Positions 1 to 13,235 of a stretch of DNA of 34,040 nucleotides are shown here, piece by piece. Numbering within the stretch: the first letter of the stretch is position 1; every line of letters begins with the position of its first letter. The notes beneath the pieces are model-generated. The model did not search any database, was not told the DNA's origin, and was given only the letters and a program-made list of their open reading frames with translations. Location: the NCBI GenBank assembly GCA_902651635.1, contig CACRSC010000087.1:1-34040 (forward strand), read 5' to 3'. Origin of the DNA: Mastigamoeba balamuthi (taxonomy: Eukaryota > Evosea > Mastigamoebida > Mastigamoebidae). The position numbers and the translations under genes were made by a program.

Positions 1-241
1 TTATAGCTGCCGTTCCTATTGGGAGAAATGTGCTGAACTGTCTGCCTGCAAATCAAGATAAATCAACGAGCCTCCTCAGGGGACGAACGCCACGCATGCT
101 GTGCATCGCCTCGTTGCAAGATCCGTGCAGCTTGCCGTCGCGAGGAAACTGATTTTGGCGAGGCTTCACTGCGACGGTGCAAATCCGGCAAGTCACAATG
201 TCCTGCGTTCACCAGCCAGTGTTCAACACATACAAAATACG
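1..241. other. Upstream flank of the protease array
   Basis: No gene is recognisable here. It is the presumed promoter and 5' leader of the first protease gene. The 10-mer GATAAATCAA occurs at 57-66 and again at 3381-3390 upstream of the second gene, about 185 and 231 bases before the respective start codons. Confidence 0.4.
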
Positions 242-3160
242 ATGCAACGGTCTCCAACTCCTCTCCCGAGTGTCCTCGCTCTGCTATCCCTGCTTCTGTA
301 CCTCGCGCCCGTTGCTGCCGCAGCACACATACATGGCGGGCGTGGAGCCTCGCAGGCGCAGCGCATCGTCAACGGGGAGCCTGTGGCCTCGGCAGCCAAG
401 TACCCCTGGATCACAGGTGCTCCCGCCCGAGCTCCCCCAGCCACCGTCGCTCACCGCTGACAACCTGCGCCCGCTGCTGCGAGCGGATCAGCACTGATGG
501 TGGAGCCGATCTTCCGCGGGAGCGCGACGCCGACGTGTGGGGGGGCGCTGGTGGCCCCGCGGTGGGTCCTCACAGCAGCACACTGCATCATGGACGGCCT
601 GGCCCTCACCTATGACTACACGCCGGGCCAGCCAGTCGTGGTGGGCTCCCTCGAGCCCACTGGGCCCCTCGTCAAGGCCTCCGCGCTCTCTGTGCAGCCG
701 CTGGTGCACCCGTCGTTCCGCCTCGAGACCCTACAGAGTACCACGCCCTCCCAGCCCTTTTCTCGCTCCACTACGCCTCACGGCAATCGCGCTATGTGTG
801 TGCATGCACGTGCAGATGACGTGGCCCTGGTGAAGCTCGACAGGGACGTCACTGTCGAGCACTACGCGCGCATGGCGGGCGCGGACTACCCGGACCTTCC
901 GTGAGTAGTGGCAGAACACAGGCACAAGCTCAATAGCGGGCACACACACAGGGCGGGTACGAAGCTCTGGGCCATCGGATGGGGGCTGCTCAACGCCGAC
1001 GGGTACCCCAGCGAGGAACTCAGGGAGGTGAAGCTGCCCGTGGCCTCGCGCGACGCGTGCAGGCAGCGCTACAACACAACCGACCCCGTCACCGACTCCC
1101 GTTGCGCCCCCCCCTTCGCGGCCTGCTGGCCCCGCTCACCAGCTTGCGTTGCAGACATCTGCGTCGCCTACAACGAGGGGGGCAGGAGCACGTGCCAGGG
1201 CGACAGCGGCGGTCCGCTGCTGCACGTCGACGCCAGCGGCAACGCCGTGCAGGTGGGCCTCACCAGCTGGGCCGTTGGCTGCGCCTGGCAGGGAAGCCCC
1301 ACCGTTTTCACGCGGATCAGCTCGTACCGCGAGTGGATCGACGAGACCATGGCTGCCGTTGACAGGGGCGACAAGGTCTGCGGCTGCCCCACAGCGTGCG
1401 ATGAAGAACCATCTCCTCTTCCCTCCCTCCGCTCCGCTGACAGGCGGAGCTGGGTAGGTACAAGGGCAACGGCATGTGCAACATGCTCTGCTACACAGAG
1501 GCCTGCGGGTGGGATGACGGCGACTGCGACAACAAGACCTGCGAAGCGGAGTGCACACCGGAGGTGCTCGCCAACAACGCCTGTGACGTGCAGTGCGCCA
1601 CGGTCGCGTGCGACTACGACAACAGCGCCTGCCGGGGCCTCTGCAACGACAAGTGCCTGCAGGCGATGGTCAACGACAGCCACTGCGACGCGGCCTGCTT
1701 CAACGTCCGTACACCACAGACACACGCCGCCCAGTGCTCACTGCCCGACCCTCGCTGTGCCACAGGTGCGCTGCAACTACGACGGCGACGACTGCGCATC
1801 GCGCTGGTGCAGCCCCAGCTGTCCAGATGTCCTGGTGGGCAACGGCCAGTGCAACCCCGAGTGCTACAACGTACGTGCAACGCGGAAGAGCGCAGGACGA
1901 TCCTCCTCTCGGCAGTACTCAGCGAAGCGCACTACGCACACAGGCCAATTGCAGCCACGACGGCGGAGACTGCGCGCAGTACAGCCACAGCTGCGCGCTG
2001 CTGTGCGATGAGGGCAGCATCAACAACAGCGTGTGCAACGCAGCCTGCAATGTTGCTGCGTGCGACTACGACGGCGGCGACTGCTCTCGCGAGTACAGCT
2101 GCACGGCAGCCCCCAGCAGCCTGGGCAACGGCAGGTGCACGGCATACTACAACACTGTGCGCCGTCGCCCGATGAGCTCCTCCCTCGCTCACAGGCGGTG
2201 CGCGCCAACGGCCAGAGCGGATGCAACTACGACGGCGGGGACTGCCTGTTCTGCGCGCCCAGGTGCAGCGTCTCCATGGCCAACAACAGCCGCTGTGACT
2301 ACGCGTGCTACAACGTGCGACCCTCCAAGTGCTGTGTGGCGCTTGCTCACTCTGATCGCTTCTGCAGGAGCAATGCAACTGGGACGGGGGCCTTTGCGAC
2401 AAGCGCGTGGGCAGCGACTTCTGCTCGGTCAATTGCAACAAGTCGCAGGTCGGCGACGGCGTATGCGACGAGGCCTGTTTCAGCGAGGTTTGCGGCTGGG
2501 ACGCAGAAGACTGCAAGTACATGATGTGCCAGGAGCCCAAGTTCCACTGCCTCTACACGTGGGTGGGCGATGGCTACTGCCAGCCCGAGTGCGCTCTGGT
2601 GCGCTGCTGCCCTCGCAGTCCTCCCGCAGATGCATCGACTCTGCTTACCACCGCCTCCTCTTCCCTGCACCAGTCCGGGTGTCTCTTCGAGGGGGGCGAC
2701 TGCTTCGACGTGGACACCGAGTACCAGTGCGCGCCGGGCTGCTACCCCGTAGTGCACAGGCACAACGGCAGGTGCGAGCCCGAGTGCCTCAACGCGGCGT
2801 GCGGCTACGACGCTCCCGACTGCCAGAACATAATCGGCTGCGCTCCCTACTGCGTGCACTCCTGGATCCACGACGCAGAGTGCGACACTGGTGCGCTGAA
2901 AGCAAGGCAGTGGTCTTCCTTTTTCGCCGAGAAGCCACTCACCAGCCCGCCGCCACTCAGAATGCAACGTGGCCAACTGCTCGTGGGACGGCGGCGACTG
3001 CTCAGGCAATTTTACGAGCAGCTCCATTGCGTCGGCTTCAGCGTTGTCTCTGAGCACCCACCAGGCCAGCTTGGCAAGCTTTGCGGTCCACGCAATACCC
3101 TTCCCCGCACTGGGCGTCTGGTCTGTGGTGGCTTCGCTGTTCGTTGCCCGCTCCCTTTGA
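242..3160 (+). CDS. Secreted S1 serine protease with 11 LNRs, elastase-like pocket (paralogue 1)
   Basis: Exons by my reading: 242-416, 492-737, 816-900, 952-1100, 1155-1395, 1458-1704, 1766-1870, 1944-2156, 2216-2314, 2368-2598, 2674-2890, 2961-3160; 735 residues. Residues 1-28 form a signal peptide and the propeptide ends at Arg41 before IVNG. The S1 domain runs from about 42 to 295, with His89 (AAHC), Asp143 (DDVAL) and Ser236 (GDSGGP). Pocket position 189 (chymotrypsin numbering) is Ser, 216 is Ala and 226 is Thr, which suggests a narrow elastase-like S1 site, unlike its five neighbours. Eleven LNRs fill residues about 298-685, followed by a Ser-rich stalk and a hydrophobic C-terminus suited to GPI attachment. 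Donor sites of introns 1, 2, 4, 6 and 7 depart from the GTGCG favoured in this array, so those junctions are the least certain. Confidence 0.85.
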
Positions 3161-3611
3161 AGCAGCCTCGTGGATCGCACCATTGCGACAGTAAAGCAGA
3201 GCCCAACCACTTGCTTTTTTGCTGCTCAGAACCTTCTCAGTGGTGCTTCACGGCCACGCCATTCACATGGGTGAAGAAAAGGAAACACCCAAATCAGTTC
3301 ATTGCCGCGCCTCTCGCAGTACGCCACACGGGATAAGAAAAGGAAGTGCCTGGAACAGAAGGAAGAGGCTGCATAAGCGGGATAAATCAAGTATGTCGAA
3401 AGCGGGCACATCCACTGAAACAAACGCCACACCCTACTTTTCTTTTTGGCTTCCTCAAGAACACGGGCACATGATCGCCAGGCGGTTGTGCACCCTGTGA
3501 GAAATCAGTGGGAATGCTGACGACACGCCGGTGCCGGCTGTGCAATCAGCCTTCCCGCATTGCTAATCGGTTTTTACTTTTGTGTTGGCACATTAATAAT
3601 CGGAGGCGAAA
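3161..3611. other. Intergenic region between paralogues 1 and 2
   Basis: Nothing coding is supported. It must hold the 3' end of paralogue 1 and the promoter of paralogue 2. No AATAAA is evident just after the paralogue 1 stop. GATAAATCAA at 3381-3390 repeats a motif found upstream of paralogue 1. Confidence 0.4.
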
Positions 3612-6537
<2,926 letters not shown>

Positions 6538-6927
6538 GCACGTGAGCCCCCGGGCCAACAGAGCGGCCCCTCCTCCCCTCTCTGCTGGGACCACAGCCCG
6601 CGTGACTCTGCACGGCACACAACAAAGCAGCAGAGGGGTTGTTACCACTCGCCATGTTGCCTCACAGGGGCTTTGGCGTGACCGCCAGAGACTCACCGGG
6701 GGACTGTGTGGTGCGGTTTTCTTTCACGGGTTTGCTTGCGTTTGCCGCAGACGAGCAAACGGCCGCAGCAGCAAAGGCGGAAAAACTGCCTCTGGGAGGG
6801 CCTCGGCAACGGCGGGGAATCCCGGCGGTGAAATATCCCCGGTGGTGGGCGTCATCGGCTCGGCAGACGGCGTTTCTGTTTCCTCAGGAGCTTTTCATTC
6901 ATTCTTGTCGCACTGTTCACACCGGCA
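6538..6927. other. Intergenic region between paralogues 2 and 3
   Basis: GC-rich, with short open frames on both strands but no codon pattern or domain I can support. It presumably contains the 3' UTR of paralogue 2 and the promoter of paralogue 3. Confidence 0.4.
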
Positions 6928-9753
6928 ATGAGCGCAGCCAGAGCCACCGCAGCCCTCGTGCTCGCCGCCTCTGCCGCGGCCCTGGGCCACCGCGGCACAC
7001 GCGGCAGCACGCCCGCGCCGCGGGTGGTGAACGGGGAGCCAGTGGCGTCTGCGTCGCAGTACCCCTGGATGTCCTGTGCAGCTCTCTCGTCCCAACTCCC
7101 AACGGAACCCCTCGCACCTCACACGCCCCTCCCCCCCGGCCCCAGCGATGATGTGGAGCCCCTCCAGCGTGGGCCCCGACTACACGTCGTGCGGCGCGAC
7201 GCTGGTGGCGCCCACGTGGGCGCTGACGGCGGGGCACTGCGTCGACCCGGGCAGCGCGGAGCTCAGCCACTGGTTCCCCCCGGGCCACGCCCTCGTCGCC
7301 GGCTCCCTCGCCCCCACCGACGGCGCCCCGCCGGGCTCCGCCAAGGCTCTGCAGGCCCTCACGCACCCGCGTCTCGACGTGGTCACGATGCAGAGTGCGT
7401 CTGGGCTGCGCCTGCCCCTCATGTCTCGCACTTGTGTTTTTTTTCACGAGCCCCTCGCGTGCGTTGTTGTCTGCTGCGCTCCCCGACCCGGTGAAATGCA
7501 TGCCGCCGACCGCAGACGACGTCGCGCTCATCAAGCTCGACAGGCCCGTGGCGCTCGAGCGCTACGTGGCGCTGGCGCCAGCGGACTACCCCGATCTGCA
7601 GTGAGCGAGGGAGATTGCTGGGCGAGACCCAGCGAAGGTGCACTTTTCCTTACAGATGACGTGGCACGCGCGCTGCACAGGGCTGGGAGCAAGGTGTGGG
7701 TGCTGGGCTGGGGCACGCTGTACTACAGCGGGACGAACCGCGCGGAGCTGATGGCAGCCAAGGTGCCCGTCGTGGCGCGCGAGGCCTGCAGGGGCGTCTA
7801 CCGCGACTACGTCACCGGCGTCTTCGACTCGAGTGCGCCACCGATGCAGCATCCGCCGACACTCAGCGGGCGGGCGTGTAGCGATCTGCATCGGGTACAA
7901 CGAGGGCGGGAGGGACACGTGCCAGGGCGACAGCGGAGGTCCTCTGCTGCACGTCGACGCCAGCGGCAGCGTCGTGCAGGTGGGCATCACCAGCTGGGCC
8001 ACGGGCTGCGCCTGGAACGGCTACCCCGGCGTCTACACGCGCGTCAGCTCGTACCGCGCGTGGATCGACGAGACGATGGCCGCCGTCGACAGGGGCGACA
8101 GGGTCTGCGGCTGCCCCACAGCGTGCGCACAGCCAGCCACCACTGCAGGGGTGAAATCAGCTGATTGATGCTCTGCGCTGCGCTGTGCAGGCACATCGGA
8201 AACGGGCACTGCAACATGCTGTGCTACTCGGAGGAGTGCGGGTGGGACGGCGGCGACTGCGCGAGGCTCAACTGCAGCGGGGGGTGCGACGCAGCCAAGC
8301 TGGCCAACAACGTCTGCGACGTCGAGTGCGCCACCGAGGAGTGCGCCATCGACAACTACGCGTGCTCCAACCTCTGCGCCGACCGCTGCCTGGCGTCGAT
8401 GGTCAACGACGGCGTCTGCCAGCCCTCCTGCATGGCTGTGAGTGCCCTCCCCCATGGCTGCTGTGTTCCTGCGCTGCGCTGACTGCTGGGCTGCGACTCT
8501 GTGACCGCGCAGGCAGCCAACTGCAACTACGACGGCAGCGACTGCGCCAAGCAGTTCTGCGACCCCAAGTGCCCCCCAGCTCTTGTGGGAAACGGCGAGT
8601 GCAACCCCGAGTGCTACAACGTGCGCGGCATCGGACGACTGCCGTGCTCTGCGGGTCTGACAGACGCACTCGCAGGGCAAGTGCGGCCACGATGGCGGCG
8701 ACTGCGCCCAGTACACCAACAGCTGCGCACTCAACTGCGACAAGAGCGCCCTGGGCGACGGCGTCTGCAACGCCGAGTGTAACGTCGCCGCGTGCAACTA
8801 CGACGGCGGCGACTGCAAGGGAAGGCAGCAGTGCAACGCACCGAGCAGCAGCCTGGGCAACGGCAAGTGCAGTCCCCAGTATAACACCGTGAGCCCCAGG
8901 CCATCTCCCCAAGTGGTCACAGCCACCTGATCCACTGCCGCGCAGAGCGAGTGCGCGCACGACGGCGGGGACTGCCTGTTCTGCTCCCCGCGGTGCAGCG
9001 CGTCGATGGCCAACAACAGCGTCTGCGACTCCGCCTGCCACAACGTGCGCTGCGTAGTGGGGTGAGAAGGTACCCGCTGACGCTGACCTGGACGCTGGCG
9101 CAGGCGCAATGCGGCTGGGACGGGGGCATGTGCGACAAGCTCGCGGGGCGGGACTTCTGCTCGGTCAACTGCCGCCTGTCGCAGCGCGGGAACGGCGTGT
9201 GCGAGGAGGCCTGCTTCAACGAGGCCTGCGGCTGGGACGCCGGCGACTGCGCCGACGATGTGTGTAAGACAATTGCTGGGCACTGCCTCAGGCGGTGGTC
9301 TGGCGACGGCTACTGCCAGCCCGCCTGCGCTCAGGTGCGCCCGAGTGCTCCGCTATGTCCTTTGCCACTGGCGCCGAGTCCTGACCCCTGCCCCGCACTG
9401 CCCTGCAGCCCGACTGCGGGTTCGAAGGGGGCGACTGCTTCGACGTGGCCAAGGAGTCCCAGTGTGCTCCGGGCTGCTATCCCGTAGTCCACAGGGGCAA
9501 CGGCGTCTGCGAGCCCGAGTGCCTCAACGCCGCGTGCGGCTACGACGCCCCCGACTGCCAGCGCCTCTTCGGCTGCGCGCCCTACTGCGTCGACCGATGG
9601 ATCGGCGACGGCCAGTGCGACACAGGTCCGCCGCTATTCCCCGGCCCACCACCCGGCGACGCTGACGCTGTGCTGTGCCACGCAGAGTGTGACGTGGCCA
9701 ACTGCTCGTGGGACGGCGGCGACTGCGACGCTCGGAGCTCCGGCAGGGACTAG
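6928..9753 (+). CDS. Secreted trypsin-like S1 protease with 11 LNRs, no GPI tail (paralogue 3)
   Basis: Exons: 6928-7075, 7146-7394, 7516-7600, 7681-7832, 7882-8122, 8191-8437, 8513-8620, 8676-8888, 8946-9044, 9104-9334, 9409-9625, 9686-9753; 685 residues. An Ala-rich signal peptide is followed by a propeptide ending in PR before VVNG. The triad is His80 (TAGHC), Asp135, Ser229, with trypsin-type Asp223. Position 216 is Ala rather than Gly, which may narrow access to the pocket. Eleven LNRs follow. The protein stops eight residues after the last LNR (DARSSGRD), so it lacks the stalk and hydrophobic tail of the other five and is probably freely secreted. A missed terminal exon or a frameshift is the alternative explanation. 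Exon 7 is one codon longer than in the paralogues. Confidence 0.86.
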
Positions 9754-10098
9754 ACCCGAGAGCACACTGGCCCCAGCCAGGGCCTCCATCAAGCGCTCTC
9801 GTCTGACCAATAACGAAGTGATATTCGTGACGCATCTTGCCAGCGCAACTGCCTGCTGTGTGGAATTCCGCTCTGGTTGGATTCCAGTGTCAGCGGCACC
9901 GCTGCGGCGGTTTTCTTAACTGCGGTGTCTCAGAGAGACTGAACAGAACAAGCTGGGCGCTTGATTCGCGATGGGTTCGTGTAGCATCAAGCTAGCTTCC
10001 GCCGGTGCTGTGCTTCTCCGGTGCTTCGCGTGAATCTCAGAAGAGCCTGAAAAGGCGTCGGAAGACTGTTGTGGGCTGCACTACTTTTTCCGCCTGCA
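9754..10098. other. Intergenic region between paralogues 3 and 4
   Basis: No gene is supported. A second reading frame stays open past the paralogue 3 stop to about 9919, but it has no similarity to the stalks of the other paralogues. Confidence 0.4.
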
Positions 10099-13028
10099 AT
10101 GAAGTCCACAACGTCTCTGCTTGTTATCGCCAAAGCGTGCGCCGCGGCTGCTGCAGGCCTCAGCACCCAGGGCGTCGCGCTCTCGACACGCGTTGTCAAC
10201 GGCAACCCCGTGGCCTCGCCTGACAAGTACCCCTGGATGGCCTGTGCGCCCCCGCTGCTCCCCTTGGCCTTGGTTTTTTCCTTTTTATTCTGCTCGTCTG
10301 CACTGCCAACAGCAGTACCCCAGCAGCCCCTGCTGACCTCTGTCGTCTGCGCCAGCGCTGCTGTGGAGCCCCGCGCGGCCAGGCCCCATGACGACGACGT
10401 GCGGGGGCACGCTGGTGGGGCCGCGGTGGGTGCTGACGGCGGGGCACTGCGTGGACCCGGGCAGCACGGGCCTCGGCCAGGAGTTCCCCCCGGGCCACAC
10501 CGTCGCCGTGGGCTCCCTCGAGCCCGCGCAGGACAAGGCCGCCAAGACGGCCAAGGCGCTGCGCGTCCTGGCACACCCGGCTTTCGACCACGACCGCATG
10601 CTCAGTGCGCAGAGCAGAGCAGAGCAGCTGCCCTCGGCCTCCCCCGCACTGCAGCTGCTGCGCTGCAGCCTCTCACCGTCCCTGTCCCTTTTCTGAACCC
10701 ACAGATGACGTGGCGCTCATCCAGCTCGACAGGGCCATCACCCTCAAGCACTACGCGCCCCTCGCCCCCGCAGACCTCGCCGATCCCCTGTGCGTCGCGA
10801 CAACACACAACAAACAAACCAAACCAGCGAGACAACAGACATCACAACACAACCGACAGACAGATATTTTATCCCGCAGTTTGTTCTCATTTCCCCCTGA
10901 TTCTCGATGACGTGGCAGGCCGGGGACGAAGATGTGGGTTGCTGGCTGGGGACTGCTGTACAACACCGGGACGGACCCGACGCACCTGATGGAAGTGAAG
11001 CTGCCGGTGATGGCCCGAGAGCACTGCCGGCAGCTCTACAGCGGCAGGCCCGAGCTCATCACCAACAGCTGTGCAGCACACACACGCCCCCCACCCCACG
11101 CAGCCCAGCGTGTGCTCACGAGCCGCGGGCCCTGCAGCGATCTGCGCGGCGTACAGCGAGGGCGGGAGGGACAGCTGCAACGGCGACAGCGGGGGCCCGC
11201 TGCTCCTCGTCGAAGCCAACGGCACTGCGACGCAGGTGGGCCTCACCAGCTGGGGCACGGGCTGCGCCTCCATCGGCCACCCGGGCCTCTACACGCGCGT
11301 CAGCTCCTTCCGCGGCTGGATCGACGCGACGATGGCCGCCGTCGACAGGGGCGACAAGATCTGCGGCTGCCCCGCCAAGTGCGTGCCGCTCGACGTCTGC
11401 CCTCGGGCCAACTGATGGCGTTGCCGCGCTCCCTCCTGGGCAGGCACCTCGGGAACGGGCACTGCAACATGCTGTGCTACACGGAGGAGTGCGGGTGGGA
11501 CGGCGGCGACTGCGCCAGCAACTGCAGCGAGGGCTGCACGATGGCGATGCTCGGAAACAACGTCTGCGACCCCGTGTGCGCCAGCGACGACTGCGCCGTC
11601 GACAACTACGCGTGCTCGGGCCTCTGCGACGCGCGCTGCCTGCAGTCGATGGTCAACGACGGCGTCTGCCAGCCCGACTGCCTCACCGTGAGAACACACG
11701 CCCGCCTGTGCCCTGCGTGGGGCTCTCCGCGCTGACCAGCGCTGCGCCTCTGCTCTCCTCTCCCCTCAGCCGAGCTGCCAGTACGACGGCCGCGACTGCG
11801 TCAAGCAGTTCTGCGTCTCCGCGTGCCCTCCGCCCCTGGTGGGCAACGGCGAGTGCAACCCCGAGTGCTACAACGTGCGCCGCGCTCTGCTCTCGGGCAG
11901 CCTCTCTCACCAGCGCGACTGCAGGACAAGTGCGAGCACGACGGCGGCGACTGCGACGCCTACAAGGACAGCTGCGCGCTCAACTGCGACCAGAGCACGG
12001 TGGGCAACGGCATCTGCAACGCTGCCTGCAACGTCAAGGAGTGCAAGTACGACGGCGGCGACTGCGACAAGTACTCGCGCTGCAAGGCGCCTCTCGAGAC
12101 AGTGGGCGACGGCACGTGCAACCGCCATCAGAACACCGTGCGCCACCGCCGCCTGGACGCGCACGAGCTCACTGATGGCCCCTGCGCAGAGCGAGTGCCT
12201 GTACGACGGCGGGGACTGCCTGTTCTGCGCCCCGCGGTGCAGCGCGTCCATGACCAACAACAGCGTCTGCGACCCCGCCTGCCACAACGTGCGCCGTTGC
12301 CAGGCCCAGCAACTGCTCGCTTTTCCTGCCTGACGCTGCTGTCCTGGCACAGGCTGCGTGCAACTGGGACGGGGGCCTGTGCGACAAGCTCGTGGGCAAG
12401 GACTTCTGCTCGGTCAACTGCCGCAAGACGCAGGTCGGCGATGGCCAGTGCGACGAGGCCTGCTTCACCGAGGCCTGCAGCTGGGACGCCGACGACTGCA
12501 AGGACGACAGGTGCAACGGCGACATCGGCCACTGCCTCTCCAAGTGGACAGGCGACGGCTACTGCCAGCCCGACTGCGCTCTCGTGAGCCCAGCTGCCAC
12601 CATCCTCCCGCGTTAGCAGCAGTCCTGACAGCCCACCACCCCAGTCGGGCTGCAACTTCGAGGGGGGCGACTGCTTCAACCTCGAGACGGAGCGCCAGTG
12701 TGCGCCGGGCTGCTACCCCGTCTTCCACAGGAACAACAGCGTCTGCGACCCCGAGTGCCTCAACGCCGCCTGCAACTTCGACGCCCCCGACTGCCAGCCC
12801 TTCCTGGGCTGCGCTCCCTATTGTGTCGAGAGCTGGATCTCCGACGGCGTGTGCGACCCCGGTGCGTCCTCCCCCGCGACACCGCTCTCTGCGCGGTCTG
12901 CTCGGCTGACTTGGTGCGCAGAGTGCAACACTCAGGGCTGCTTGTGGGACGGCTTCGATTGCTCTGCCGCCTCCAGGACTGGCGCGGTTGGTGTAATGGC
13001 CATCCTTCTGGCGGCAGCCTGGCTGTGA
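10099..13028 (+). CDS. Trypsin-like S1 protease with 11 LNRs and short membrane tail (paralogue 4)
   Basis: Exons: 10099-10243, 10356-10604, 10705-10789, 10919-11070, 11138-11378, 11444-11687, 11770-11874, 11925-12137, 12190-12288, 12353-12583, 12645-12861, 12922-13028; 695 residues. The signal peptide is less hydrophobic than in the paralogues (Ala-rich, residues 1 to about 20). The propeptide ends in TR before VVNG. The triad is His79, Asp134, Ser228; Asp222, Gly216 and Gly226 make a fully trypsin-like pocket. Eleven LNRs follow. The last reads LWDGFDC, so it lacks the usual GGD calcium-loop residues. Almost no stalk separates it from the hydrophobic C-terminus (GVMAILLAAAWL), which would hold the protein close to the membrane. 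An AATAAA signal lies 45 bases past the stop. Confidence 0.87.
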
Positions 13029-13073
13029 GCGCTGCTGGACTGGTTCCAGCATTTCGGTCTCTGCCTTCAAAGC

Positions 13074-13079
13074 AATAAA
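13074..13079 (+). terminator. Probable poly(A) signal of paralogue 4
   Basis: AATAAA starts 45 bases after the stop codon of paralogue 4 and is followed by an A-run. It is the only clear canonical poly(A) signal within the array. The next gene starts only 156 bases further on. Confidence 0.55.
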
Positions 13080-13235
13080 ATCCAAAAAAAAACATCCGTT
13101 GTGACCCGCCCGAGCCCAACAGCCAATCCCCCAACGCGGAAATCGGTGACTGAGCACCATCCACCGGCCACGAGATATTTTTCCGCACCGGACGTAAACA
13201 CACGGCACATTTGTTTTTCACCCCGAGCAGCAGAA

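Noticed and set aside
1593-3053. Long alternative-frame open reading frame inside paralogue 1
   Set aside because: It runs across several introns and reads the LNR exons in the wrong frame as Arg/Ala/Gln-rich sequence; the LNR frame is unambiguous.
9689-9919. Shifted frame that could extend paralogue 3
   Set aside because: It would give a longer C-terminus after a frameshift in the last LNR, but destroys WDGGDC and lacks a convincing GPI-type tail.
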